12,073 bases of DNA, from assembly GCA_002395525.1 (NCBI GenBank), contig DGXE01000055.1, positions 1 through 12,073 on the forward strand, given 5' to 3'. Each line of letters starts with the position of its first letter. Positions within the stretch are counted from its first letter, which is position 1. The DNA is from Ruminococcus sp. UBA4240. Lineage in GTDB: Bacteria; Bacillota; Clostridia; Oscillospirales; Ruminococcaceae. The notes below the pieces were generated by a model that worked only from the letters and a program-made list of their open reading frames with translations, did not search any database and was not told where the DNA came from. The position numbers and the translations under genes are program-made. Shown piece by piece: positions 5,395 through 12,073 of the stretch.

Positions 5395-6336
5395 GCTGAG
5401 GTGCTCCTCGTTGCCGTCCATGTCCCGCACCACAAGGAAGCCGTTGTCATCAATGCCGGTGCAGTCGTATTCTGTCACCCTGTCCCCGGAAAGGATCCTC
5501 GCCCTCTTGCCGATGAGTATGGAGCGCTCCCTGTATTCATTCATGAAGGAACCGCTTTCAAGCTCCTTCAGGCGGGATTCAAGGTGGTTGAGCACACTTG
5601 CCGTAAGCTCTGCACGGTTTATTATCCGCCTGCTCTCGAAGAACAGACTGGTGGCAGTGTCCCTTATCTCATCGGGGAATTCGGCATTGTTGGCATTTAT
5701 GCCTATGCCGATGACTGCATAGTCAAGCTCCCCTGTTTCAACTCCCACAGCTGCCTCTGTCAGTATACCGCACAGCTTCTTCCCGTGTACGAATATATCA
5801 TTTACCCACTTTATGCCGCACTCGATGCCTGCAGTGTCCTTTATGGCATCAGCCACAGCCACTGCAGTACAGGCGGTAATGCGGGGGGAACAGGCAACAG
5901 GTATGCGGGGGCGCACGATGACACTCATGTATATTCCCTGATTTGCCGGGGAATAAAAGCTCTTGTCAGCCCTGCCCCGCCCCACGGTCTGCTGTTCGGC
6001 GATTATGGTGTGCCCGTGTTCTCCCCCAAGCTGCGCCAGGCTCTTGGCAAAGTTGTTGGTGGAATCTATGGTCTTAAACACGTCCAGCTTGCGCCCAAGA
6101 TGCTCCGTGGTGAGAAAGCCCTGTATGGAGCGTTCGTTCATAAGGCCTGATTCACCCGTAAGGCAGTAGCCCCTGTTGGTAACGGCATCTATGATATATC
6201 CCTCACGGCGCAGATCCACCACTGCCTTCCATACTGCGCTCCTGGTTATCCCGAGACTGTTTGCTATGGAGTTGCCGGAAATGCTTCTGCCACGGTTGTT
6301 TTCAAGTATCTCAAGGACCCTGGTTTTAAGTCCCAT
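5374..6336 (-). CDS. birA: Biotin operon repressor / biotin-[acetyl-CoA-carboxylase] ligase
   Basis: BirA activates biotin to biotinyl-AMP and attaches it to carboxylase carrier proteins; the bifunctional form also represses biotin genes. The 320-aa length is typical of that form. Residues about 5-60 are a winged helix-turn-helix (ISGNSIANSLGITRSAVWKA, then the wing ending NRGYCL). The ligase domain starts near 84 (DVFKTIDSTNNFAKSLA); the biotinyl-AMP loop GRGR is at 119-122, KWVND at 176-180 and GKKLCGILTEA at about 185-195. The C-terminal 50 residues form the SH3-like domain. ATG 6336 is preceded by GGAGG with a 6-nt spacer. No biotin genes are in the window and no standard BirA operator was seen upstream, so any autoregulation is unproven. 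The stop codon sits in a 22-bp tandem duplication. Confidence 0.95.
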   Translation of the reverse strand: MGLKTRVLEILENNRGRSISGNSIANSLGITRSAVWKAVVDLRREGYIIDAVTNRGYCLTGESGLMNERSIQGFLTTEHLGRKLDVFKTIDSTNNFAKSLAQLGGEHGHTIIAEQQTVGRGRADKSFYSPANQGIYMSVIVRPRIPVACSPRITACTAVAVADAIKDTAGIECGIKWVNDIFVHGKKLCGILTEAAVGVETGELDYAVIGIGINANNAEFPDEIRDTATSLFFESRRIINRAELTASVLNHLESRLKELESGSFMNEYRERSILIGKRARILSGDRVTEYDCTGIDDNGFLVVRDMDGNEEHLSTGTILT

Positions 6337-6514
6337 ATTATACCTCCGATTAGTATGACGCAGAAGTAATGTCGATTTATGACTTTAATCCACTGTATTG
6401 TTATAGTATTGTACACTATGTATTATAAATCATTCTACATTATTAAATGTTTAAAGTATAAATTTTTATGCTGATGTTCACGGTTAATTAACTGTTAATA
6501 TTAGCTAACCACAT
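6337..6514. other. AT-rich upstream region of birA, no gene
   Basis: This part of the 379-nt gap between birA and the dehydrogenase is strongly AT-rich and holds no ORF. On the minus strand TACAAT near 6412-6417 could be a birA -10, with only a poor -35. A palindromic core GTTAATTAAC (6483-6492) and outward-facing GGTTA (6482-6486) / TAACC (6506-6510) are present. The half-sites face the wrong way for the usual BirA operator, so no regulator is assigned. Confidence 0.4.
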
Positions 6515-6577
6515 CGGCTGCGCCGCCTGTACCACACGGTAAAATCCTTGAGGATCGCTTCGGCTGCATCGGCAGCC
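6515..6577. repeat. Hairpin-rich GC patch, possible dispersed repeat
   Basis: Three small perfect hairpins stand in a row: CGGC/GCCG (6515-6525, loop TGC), ATCCT/AGGAT (6544-6555, loop TG) and GGCTGC/GCAGCC (6562-6577, loop ATCG). The patch changes abruptly from the AT-rich sequence to its left. It overlaps a 64-codon minus-strand reading frame (6505-6699) that also spans a terminator and is not credible as a gene. A REP-like or remnant element is the likeliest reading. Confidence 0.4.
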
Positions 6578-6660
6578 ACGCCCCTTGATGAATTTTGCCA
6601 CAAAAACAACAGCATACCCGCTGTCCGGTACCTAAAGATACATTCGTCTGATCTTTCAGC

Positions 6661-6689
6661 AAAAAAAGGAGCCTGCATGAACAGGCTCC
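6661..6689 (-). terminator. Rho-independent terminator of the short-chain dehydrogenase gene
   Basis: On the minus strand GGAGCCTG (6689-6682) and CAGGCTCC (6675-6668) form a perfect 8-bp stem with a 6-nt loop, followed by seven Ts (6667-6661). It ends transcription about 30 nt after the dehydrogenase stop codon. Confidence 0.92.
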
Positions 6690-6715
6690 GCTGACACATT
6701 TATAAATGAATAAGA

Positions 6716-7501
6716 TCAGATGCAGGTATAGCCGCCGTCGATTGCAAGCGCCTGACCCGTAACATAGGAGGATTCCTCTGCGCCCAGGAATATGGCAGCA
6801 GAATTGAGCTCTCCTTCCCTGCCGTATCTCTGCATGGGTACGGACTGCTTTGCAAAGGCCTGGAACATCTCGCTGTCAAGGGTCTCTGTGGTAAGCTCGG
6901 TATAGAAATAGCCGGGGCAGATGGCATTTACAGTGATGCCCTTTGTGGCAAGCTCTGCTGCTGCGCCCTTGGTGAAGTTTACAACAGCGCCCTTTGTGCT
7001 GTGGTATGCAATGGTGGGTATGACGGTATTGCCTACAAGGCCGTAGATGGAAGCTATGTTTATCACTCTGCCGTAGCCCTGCTTCCCGCCTGCGATATTA
7101 GCCTCCATATACTTGGCAAACTTCTTTGTCATGGTGAATACGGAAGTAAGGTCAAGGTTCAGGGTGAAATCCCAGTCCTCTCTCTTGTAGTCCACAAGAG
7201 GAGTGCCTGTTCCCTTTTCACCGCCGGCATTGTTGATGATGACCTCTACCTTGCCGAACTTGCTGTCAATGGCAGAAAGAGCGGCATCAATGGATGCTTC
7301 ATCTGTAACATCGCATTTAATTGGGAGCACCTCAACACCGTACTTTGCGCTCCACTCAGCGGCTGATGCTTCAAGCCTGTCTATTCTTCTTGCCAGCAGC
7401 ACAAGATTTGCGCCTACCTGTGCAAAGCCCTCCGCCATCTGCTTGCCAAGGCCAGAGGATGCGCCGGTGATAGCCACTACTTTTCCTTTGTAATCAAACA
7501 T
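6716..7501 (-). CDS. Classical short-chain dehydrogenase/reductase, gluconate 5-dehydrogenase-like
   Basis: This 261-aa Rossmann-fold oxidoreductase uses NAD(P). The cofactor motif TGASSGLG is at 12-19, ARR after strand 2 near 37-39 suits NADP preference, NNAG is at 90-93, and the catalytic tetrad is N115, S151, Y166 and K170 (YHSTK). PGYFYTEL and the C-terminal DGGYTCI complete the classical fold. Overall pattern suggests sugar-acid or polyol oxidoreductases such as gluconate 5-dehydrogenase, but substrate cannot be fixed from sequence, so no symbol is given. ATG 7501 is preceded by AAAGGAA with a 6-nt spacer. The gene has its own promoter, an operator-like palindrome in its leader and a strong terminator, so it is a single-gene, probably regulated, unit. 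Confidence 0.9.
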   Translation of the reverse strand: MFDYKGKVVAITGASSGLGKQMAEGFAQVGANLVLLARRIDRLEASAAEWSAKYGVEVLPIKCDVTDEASIDAALSAIDSKFGKVEVIINNAGGEKGTGTPLVDYKREDWDFTLNLDLTSVFTMTKKFAKYMEANIAGGKQGYGRVINIASIYGLVGNTVIPTIAYHSTKGAVVNFTKGAAAELATKGITVNAICPGYFYTELTTETLDSEMFQAFAKQSVPMQRYGREGELNSAAIFLGAEESSYVTGQALAIDGGYTCI

Positions 7502-7515
7502 TGTATATTCCTTTC

Positions 7516-7529
7516 TGCGGTATACCGCA
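7516..7529. promoter_or_regulatory. Perfect 14-bp palindrome in the dehydrogenase leader, operator candidate
   Basis: TGCGGTATACCGCA is a perfect palindrome about 11 nt after the expected transcription start and 7 nt before the Shine-Dalgarno. Its position suits roadblock repression by a dimeric regulator. The regulator family is not identifiable and none is encoded nearby. Confidence 0.6.
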
Positions 7530-7546
7530 CTTATATTTACCTTTTT

Positions 7547-7575
7547 ATTGTACCATATTCACGCCAAATAATCAA
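7547..7575 (-). promoter_or_regulatory. Promoter of the short-chain dehydrogenase
   Basis: TTGATT (7575-7570), 17-nt spacer, TACAAT (7552-7547), with TGG before the -10 giving an extended -10 on the minus strand. The -35 matches the consensus at four of six positions. Confidence 0.7.
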
Positions 7576-7657
7576 TAAATTTTGTGTAAATTATTATGCA
7601 ACTTCTACAATCATAACTTGCAAATCAAGCTGTACCACCTATCACAGGCAGGAGCAC

Positions 7658-8458
7658 TCATTTTCTCATTCCGTCCAGCCATTCAAGGGCAAGAGGGAGC
7701 CAGTTTGCAGCATGGGGGCAGAGATATTTAGGATCCCCGTCCTTCTGTGTGGTGATGTCCGCAAGGGCAAGGCCGTGCCCGCCCTCCGGGAAGATATGCA
7801 GCTCAAAGGGCACCTTTGCAGCAGACAGAGCCTTTGCCATCATAAGGGAATTTTCCACAGGGACGGTGGCATCATCCGCACACGCCCACAGAAATGTGGG
7901 GGCGTACTTCCCGGTAACGTGCTTTTCAACGGAAAGCTTTTCCGCAAGTTCCGGGGTGGGTGCCACGTTATCCCTGGTTTCCCCGTGAGTGAGCTCTCCC
8001 ATTGTTATGACAGGATAGGATAGTATCAGCCTGTCGGGAGCCACATCCCCCATTGCTGCAAAATCCTCGTGATAGAGGCCGTAGGCAGCCACCATATGCC
8101 CTCCTGCTGAAAAGCCGCAGACGGTAACATCCCAGGTGGCATTGAGCTCCCTGCTGTGGGAGCGGATATATGCAACCGCTGCACAAAGCTCCGTCATGTC
8201 AACAGGATAGGGCTTTCTCCATACGCTGTATTCAAGATAGTAGGCATTGTAGCCGAAGGAATAGAAACGTGATGCCACAGGCTCCCCCTCTCTGTCGGAG
8301 CAGAAGGAGTAGCACCCTCCGGGAACCACCAGAACATTGGGATATGTCCTGTCCGGAATGGCATCGTGTATCATGCAGTGGAGGACAGGGGTAAGCCCCT
8401 CCTCCTCAATGCCGAAGGCCTTATAATCAGGCATAAGGTTAATGTCAAATGCTTTCAT
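7658..8458 (-). CDS. Alpha/beta hydrolase, acetyl-esterase-like
   Basis: This 266-aa serine hydrolase has the whole catalytic set. PGGCY (46-50) forms the oxyanion region, the nucleophile is S117 in GFSAGGH, the acid is D195 or D196 in ACADDATVP, and the base is H228 in PEGGHGL. No signal peptide is visible, so it acts in the cytosol. The family resembles esterases that remove acetyl or other acyl groups from sugars and xylo-oligosaccharides, which would suit a fibre degrader, but substrate is inferred. ATG 8458 is chosen over the frame extension to 8485 because ACGGAG lies 5 nt upstream and the extension enters a hairpin. It follows the unknown 508-aa gene with a 60-nt gap holding that hairpin. 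Confidence 0.88.
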   Translation of the reverse strand: MKAFDINLMPDYKAFGIEEEGLTPVLHCMIHDAIPDRTYPNVLVVPGGCYSFCSDREGEPVASRFYSFGYNAYYLEYSVWRKPYPVDMTELCAAVAYIRSHSRELNATWDVTVCGFSAGGHMVAAYGLYHEDFAAMGDVAPDRLILSYPVITMGELTHGETRDNVAPTPELAEKLSVEKHVTGKYAPTFLWACADDATVPVENSLMMAKALSAAKVPFELHIFPEGGHGLALADITTQKDGDPKYLCPHAANWLPLALEWLDGMRK

Positions 8459-8484
8459 AATAACTCCGTTTACTCTATTCATCA

Positions 8485-8513
8485 CATCAGCCGCCGTAAA
8501 GCGGCGGCTGATG
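8485..8513 (-). promoter_or_regulatory. Intercistronic 12-bp hairpin without a T-run
   Basis: 8485-8496 and 8502-8513 are perfect 12-base inverse complements (CATCAGCCGCCG and its partner) around a 5-nt loop. It lies 5 nt after the stop of the 508-aa gene and about 27 nt before the hydrolase start. The lack of a T-run on either strand argues against a simple terminator. It may protect the upstream transcript's 3' end or lower hydrolase expression. Confidence 0.65.
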
Positions 8514-8518
8514 GTACA

Positions 8519-10045
8519 CTATTTGCTGATGCTGTTTATGTTGTCGAGCAGGGTCTTCTTTGCCTCCCTGTCGCCGCAGGCATCAATGAGCAGGTCTGCA
8601 CGATACTTGATATATGCATCGAAAAGCTCGGTGCCGAACACATTGGCATCTGTCATGTTCCTGAACTTCTGGGCGGTAAGGCTGCCGCTGCACAGATACA
8701 GGTACTGTTCAAGGAGGAGCATCCTCCTGTCCCTTGCAGAAAGGCTCTCATCCGAATTCAGACGCTTTATCTCTTCAACGTGCTTCACCTTGTCACGGCG
8801 CACACGCACAGTGCTGTCGGCAATGTCAAACATCTCACACACAGGCTCGGAGGAGAACACAGCATCTGCAAAGTCAAATATGCCGTCGGGCACATCAGAG
8901 GATATGTACACATCCCCGTCAAGCTCCTTGTAGACATAGGGGGCATATGCATTTGCAAACATACACCTGTCCCCGTCCTTGTAGACGACAGGATAGCGGT
9001 AGCATTTTTCCTCTCCTCCAAGGGATGTGTCAAGGAGAGGCTCACGGCCGGCGGTGTAGAAAGGTTCAAGGACTTTCTCAAGGCGGGCGGTCATAAGGGA
9101 ATTGAGCTTTGCCGCATCGAACTCCCCGGTGTCATCCCTGTCGCCGTCAAGGAATGTGCGCACACCGCTGAATGCATTGCTGTAAAGAGCATCTGCCACA
9201 TCACGGGAATCCACATACTTGCTGAAATACAGAGTGACAAACTGGGAGGACACTGAATCGGACACCAGCTCCATGCCGTCATCCCTGTCAGTCTTGTAAT
9301 GGGAGGTGACATAGGAGCGTATGTCGTTTCTCATATGGGCGGCACGCTCTTCGGGAAGAGTGGTCATATCAATGCGCTTGTAGATCATATCCAGCATAAG
9401 ATCCATGGGCAGCAGCCCGGAAACGTACTTGCACCTGTTATCCGTCATAAGGGGAGCTATCTTTACAAGCACCTTCTGCTTGTCAGATACGCTGGTAGGC
9501 ACTATGCCGGACATTACACCCAGATATGCAAGCATCTCTGCATATTTCTTCATTACCACAGCTTCATCAAGGAAGTTGAAGTAGTAGCCGTATACATATC
9601 CCTTAAAGAAGGCCTTCACGCTGTCATACACGGCGCTGTCAGAGGAGATCTTTTCCTTGAAGGCATCTATGAGGCGCTCGGCATTTACCGTGTCAAATAC
9701 GCTGCTGCCGCCGTTTACATCCATGATATTCTGCTGCTGTGACTTGAAAAACAGCTTTACCATGGAATACACGGAAGTGGGATCCTGTTCGGGGGAATCC
9801 TTCTGCTCGGCAAATGACCAGTACAGATAGGCTCTGTGCATATTCTTCAGGGTATCCTCAGACTTTGAGGTAAGATCCCCGGGGTCTACCGTCCAGTTGG
9901 CCGAAAGGGATTTCTTCTCGTTGAACTCCGCCAGTATGGCCTCGATCTCTTCCTTGAAGGCTGCATACGCAGGGGAATTGTCCATATAGATGACTGAATC
10001 CATAAGCTGTGGTGTGATCGCCGTAAGCTCAAGCTTTACTCCCAT
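8519..10045 (-). CDS. Unrecognised 508-aa protein, co-transcribed with pyrE
   Basis: I do not recognise this family. The product has 508 residues, is acidic and mainly helical in appearance, and has no signal peptide or membrane segment, so it is probably cytosolic. Residues 1-330 look like successive amphipathic helices rich in Tyr, Phe and Met (for example 88-107, 137-178, 211-226). Residues about 346-380 look like a beta segment (CYRYPVVYKDGDRCMFANAY). The tail 414-506 is charged and helical. DRDD occurs twice (253-256 and 302-305). No nucleotide-binding, metal or catalytic motif is evident. ATG 10045 follows GGAGGAG, and the gene starts 21 nt after the pyrE stop, so the two share a transcript. 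The frame is open over 1.5 kb with codon use like its neighbours, so it is a real gene. Confidence 0.85.
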   Translation of the reverse strand: MGVKLELTAITPQLMDSVIYMDNSPAYAAFKEEIEAILAEFNEKKSLSANWTVDPGDLTSKSEDTLKNMHRAYLYWSFAEQKDSPEQDPTSVYSMVKLFFKSQQQNIMDVNGGSSVFDTVNAERLIDAFKEKISSDSAVYDSVKAFFKGYVYGYYFNFLDEAVVMKKYAEMLAYLGVMSGIVPTSVSDKQKVLVKIAPLMTDNRCKYVSGLLPMDLMLDMIYKRIDMTTLPEERAAHMRNDIRSYVTSHYKTDRDDGMELVSDSVSSQFVTLYFSKYVDSRDVADALYSNAFSGVRTFLDGDRDDTGEFDAAKLNSLMTARLEKVLEPFYTAGREPLLDTSLGGEEKCYRYPVVYKDGDRCMFANAYAPYVYKELDGDVYISSDVPDGIFDFADAVFSSEPVCEMFDIADSTVRVRRDKVKHVEEIKRLNSDESLSARDRRMLLLEQYLYLCSGSLTAQKFRNMTDANVFGTELFDAYIKYRADLLIDACGDREAKKTLLDNINSISK

Positions 10046-10066
10046 AATATCTCCTCCGATTATGTG

Positions 10067-10723
10067 TTAATTTGCTCCGTACTGCTCCAGATATGCCCTC
10101 ATGTTGTCAAGGTATTCACGTCCCTTTACCTCGCCGTCCTCAATGGCAGCTATTATGTCCTTTATGGTGACTATGGGGAATACTTTTATACCGTAGTCCT
10201 TGTACACCTGCTGCACCGCTGAAAGCTCCGTGTCAAGAGCCTTTTCCATGCGGTCAACGGTGATTATCATGCCTGTGATGTCCACCTTAGCCTCACCCGT
10301 CACCTTGGGGTAGACCTCCTTCACGGCCTTGCCGGAGGTCATCACATCCTCTATGATGACTACCTTCATGCCGTCGGAAAGCTGCTGTCCCACAAACATT
10401 CCGCCCTCGCCGTGATCCTTTACTTCCTTGCGGTCAAAGCAGACACCTGCGTCAATGCCGTACTTCTCATAAAGCTGCACGGCTGCGCTCACTGCAAGGG
10501 GTATGCCCTTGTAGGCAGGACCGAACAGGCACTCAACAGGGATATCATTTGCCTTGATACAGTCGGCATAGAATCCCCCCAGCTTTGAAAGCTGTGCCCC
10601 TGTGCGGTAGTTCCCCGCATTGATGAAGTAGGGTGCCTTTCTGCCGCTCTTGAGAGTAAACTCGCCGAAACGCAGCACATCGCACTCTGTCATAAATCTT
10701 ATAAATTCGTTCTTATAGCCCAT
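10067..10723 (-). CDS. pyrE: Orotate phosphoribosyltransferase
   Basis: PyrE joins orotate to PRPP to give orotidine 5'-monophosphate in pyrimidine synthesis, as a cytosolic dimer. The 218-aa length is normal. TLKSGRKAPYFINAG is near 23-37, GPAYKGIPLA at 68-77, the flexible catalytic loop DRKEVKDHGEGG at 97-108, and the PRPP-binding motif VVIIEDVMTSGKA at 121-133. ATG 10723 follows AGGGG with a 7-nt spacer. A perfect promoter lies 34 nt upstream, and the short leader leaves no room for a PyrR attenuator. It is the first gene of a likely unit with the unknown 508-aa gene and a hydrolase; no other pyrimidine gene is in the window. Confidence 0.96.
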   Translation of the reverse strand: MGYKNEFIRFMTECDVLRFGEFTLKSGRKAPYFINAGNYRTGAQLSKLGGFYADCIKANDIPVECLFGPAYKGIPLAVSAAVQLYEKYGIDAGVCFDRKEVKDHGEGGMFVGQQLSDGMKVVIIEDVMTSGKAVKEVYPKVTGEAKVDITGMIITVDRMEKALDTELSAVQQVYKDYGIKVFPIVTIKDIIAAIEDGEVKGREYLDNMRAYLEQYGAN

Positions 10724-10756
10724 AGCTGAACCCCTTATCTGTATTCATATAAAATC

Positions 10757-10785
10757 ATTATAGCACAATGAAAAAAATATGTCAA
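10757..10785 (-). promoter_or_regulatory. Consensus promoter of pyrE
   Basis: TTGACA (10785-10780), 17-nt spacer, TATAAT (10762-10757) on the minus strand: an exact sigma-A consensus. The leader to the pyrE ATG is only about 27 nt. Confidence 0.9.
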
Positions 10786-10903
10786 TGATATAAACAATCA
10801 AATAAACCCGAAAAACCTGACGGGGTCGGACAAACCCCTTTATTACACACCCTTTTACCGTTTTGTAACAATTACACAATTTTCAGCCGATTATTTTGTT
10901 ATG

Positions 10904-10922
10904 CAGAAAATACAGTTTTCTG
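10904..10922. promoter_or_regulatory. Inverted repeat abutting the cellobiose phosphorylase -35
   Basis: CAGAAAA (10904-10910) and TTTTCTG (10916-10922) pair perfectly around TACAG and end one base before the -35 hexamer. It is a candidate activator or repressor site; the protein is unknown. Confidence 0.45.
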
Positions 10923-10951
10923 TTGAAATTAAACGTTTAATATGGTAAAAT
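10923..10951 (+). promoter_or_regulatory. Cellobiose phosphorylase promoter with an operator palindrome between -35 and -10
   Basis: TTGAAA (10923-10928), 17-nt spacer, TAAAAT (10946-10951) with TGG before the -10. The spacer contains the perfect 14-bp palindrome ATTAAACGTTTAAT (10928-10941). A central CG flanked by A and T runs is common in operators of LacI-family sugar repressors. A repressor bound here would block RNA polymerase directly. The regulator assignment is inference. Confidence 0.75.
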
Positions 10952-10967
10952 AACAAGTGTGTATGTA

Positions 10968-11018
10968 ACTGATCACGGTCTGGGCGCAGTGATGCCCTCA
11001 GTCAGAGGAGTGATCAGT
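10968..11018 (+). promoter_or_regulatory. Structured 5' leader of cellobiose phosphorylase
   Basis: ACTGATCAC (10968-10976) and GTGATCAGT (11010-11018) form a perfect 9-bp closing helix around 33 nt. Inside, GGGC (10982-10985)/GCCC (10994-10997) and CCTC (10996-10999)/GAGG (11005-11008) overlap by two bases and so compete. The leader is about 100 nt, long compared with others in this window. I do not recognise a known riboswitch class, and no terminator follows. Confidence 0.5.
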
Positions 11019-11057
11019 GACCACTAATCCAACATCACAAGAAATGAGGTTTATGCG

Positions 11058-12073
11058 ATGAAGTTCGGATCATACGACGACAAGGCAAGGGAATATGTCA
11101 TCTCTTCGCCGAAGACCCCTTACCCCTGGATAAACTATCTCGGCACACAGGATTTCTTCAGCCTTATATCCAACACCGCAGGCGGCTACAGCTTCTACAA
11201 GGATGCCCGTCTTGCAAGAATAACCCGCTACCGCTACAATAACGTTCCCAACGATGCAGGCGGCCGCTACTTCTACATCAACGACAACGGCGTTGTGTGG
11301 AACCCCGGCTGGTCACCTGTAAAGACAGAGCTTGACGAGTATTCCTGCCGTCACGGCATGGGCTATACCATAATCAGAGGCAAGAAGAACGACCTTTCCG
11401 CAGAGGTGACATTCTTTGTACCTCCCGGCTTTACAGGCGAGGTTCAGAAGGTTGTTCTGAAGAATGAGGGCTCCGCCTCCAAGTCCTTCAAGCTGTTCTC
11501 ATTCCTGGAATGGTGCCTGTGGGACGCAATGGATGACTCCTCCAACTTCCAGAGAAACTTCAACACCGGCGAAGTTGAGATCGAAGGCTCCACCATCTAC
11601 CACAAGACCGAATACAAGGAGCGCCGCAATCACTTTGCATTCTACACCGTAAATGACACCATAGACGGCTTTGACACCGACAGGGAGAGCTTCCTGGGCT
11701 CCATCTACAACTCCTTCGGCAATCCCGACACCGTCATGAACGGCAAGCCTGCAAACTCCGTAGCAGACGGCTGGTCCCCCGTTGCAAGCCATTACAAGGA
11801 GATCACCCTTGCCCCCGGCGAGGAGAAGACCCTTGTATATGTACTGGGCTATGTGGAGAACCCCTATCCCGAGAAGTTCAATGCTGACGGCACCATGAAC
11901 AAGTCCAGGGCATACGAGATGATGAAGAAGTACGACACAGCTGAAAAGGCTGATGCAGGTCTTGCCGAGCTTGCAAAGACCTGGGATGAGCTTCTCTCCA
12001 AGTACACCATCACCACTCCCGACGAAAAGCTCAACCGTCAGGTCAACATCTGGAACCAGTACCAGTGTATGGT
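11058..12073 (+). CDS. Cellobiose phosphorylase (GH94), N-terminal part, runs off the right edge
   Basis: This enzyme splits cellobiose with phosphate into glucose 1-phosphate and glucose in the cytosol, saving ATP for cellulose-degrading anaerobes. The reading frame from ATG 11058 is open to the window end, 338 of about 810 residues. It starts MKFGSYDDKAREYVI and continues with TPYPWINYLGT, FSLISNTAGGY, DARLARITRYRYNNVP, GWSPVKTELDEY, EVTFFVPPGF, FQRNFNTGEVEIEGS, TEYKERRNHFAFY, NSVADGWSPVASH and LNRQVNIWNQYQCMV, a near line-by-line match to the clostridial enzyme as I recall it. The part seen is the N-terminal beta-sandwich and the start of the linker to the catalytic barrel. The catalytic aspartate lies beyond the window. 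TGAGGT stands 8 nt before the start. Promoter palindromes and a structured leader suggest sugar-responsive control. Confidence 0.96.
   Translation, partial: MKFGSYDDKAREYVISSPKTPYPWINYLGTQDFFSLISNTAGGYSFYKDARLARITRYRYNNVPNDAGGRYFYINDNGVVWNPGWSPVKTELDEYSCRHGMGYTIIRGKKNDLSAEVTFFVPPGFTGEVQKVVLKNEGSASKSFKLFSFLEWCLWDAMDDSSNFQRNFNTGEVEIEGSTIYHKTEYKERRNHFAFYTVNDTIDGFDTDRESFLGSIYNSFGNPDTVMNGKPANSVADGWSPVASHYKEITLAPGEEKTLVYVLGYVENPYPEKFNADGTMNKSRAYEMMKKYDTAEKADAGLAELAKTWDELLSKYTITTPDEKLNRQVNIWNQYQCM

Noticed and set aside
5401..6150. Plus-strand 249-codon open frame
   Set aside because: It lies wholly antisense to birA, whose product has all family motifs. The antisense translation has no recognisable domain and no ribosome binding site.
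6482..6510. GGTTA ... TAACC as a BirA operator
   Set aside because: The half-sites face outward relative to the usual BirA operator, and the spacing and flanks do not match.
6505..6699. Minus-strand 64-codon frame
   Set aside because: It runs through the dehydrogenase terminator and the hairpin patch, so it is not a believable gene.
7625..7640. Minus-strand AGGTGGTACAGC, resembling a T-box core
   Set aside because: No Stem I or terminator accompanies it, and the hydrolase stop codon is only about 20 nt upstream, leaving no space for a leader.
8366..9256. Plus-strand 296-codon open frame
   Set aside because: It is antisense to the hydrolase and the 508-aa gene, rich in His, Cys and Ile typical of shadow frames, and has no credible start signal.

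Overview
The window looks like a piece of chromosome from an anaerobic, probably fibre-degrading Firmicute of the Ruminococcus / Oscillospiraceae type. The reasons are an N-terminal cellobiose phosphorylase fragment very like clostridial and ruminococcal enzymes, a T-box leader, consensus TTGACA/TATAAT promoters, GGAGG ribosome binding sites, and an ApbE / NusG-II / Gx-transporter trio. The species call is inference only. Most genes are ordinary housekeeping genes.

Layout, left to right. Bases 1-1068 hold the 5' part of argG and then ridA, both on the minus strand, with a strong promoter in front of argG. Bases 1097-1529 hold a small minus-strand four-helix-bundle gene bounded by inverted, degenerate 7-nt repeats. 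It sits between ridA and ilvA like an inserted islet. Bases 1552-3147 hold ilvA with a complete T-box leader (specifier apparently ATC, isoleucine) and its promoter. RidA removes the reactive imine that IlvA makes, so ilvA and ridA belong together and the islet appears to split the pair. Bases 3211-5177 hold an apbE lipoprotein gene (minus) diverging from a plus-strand pair, a NusG-domain-II protein and a Gx-family membrane protein, as in flavin-based extracellular electron transfer loci. Bases 5178-6336 hold a structured intergenic stretch and birA, whose stop codon lies in a perfect 22-bp tandem duplication. Bases 6337-6715 are an AT-rich gap followed by a hairpin-rich patch and a terminator. 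Bases 6716-7575 hold a short-chain dehydrogenase with promoter and operator-like palindrome. Bases 7658-10785 hold a likely pyrE - unknown 508-aa protein - alpha/beta hydrolase transcription unit (minus). Bases 10786-12073 hold the divergent, probably regulated, promoter and structured leader of cellobiose phosphorylase, which runs off the window.

The most unusual signal is a set of degenerate heptanucleotide tandem repeats at three well-supported sites and one weaker one. Each has its own 7-nt consensus. One pair brackets the four-helix-bundle gene in inverted orientation, one pair forms an empty inverted element in the ilvA leader, and one tract supplies the last codons and stop of apbE. 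This suggests a family of small insertion units, with or without a four-helix-bundle gene, that land at gene ends. Other points of interest are the isoleucine T-box on ilvA, the unrecognised 508-aa protein behind pyrE, and the palindromes and foldable leader in front of cellobiose phosphorylase.
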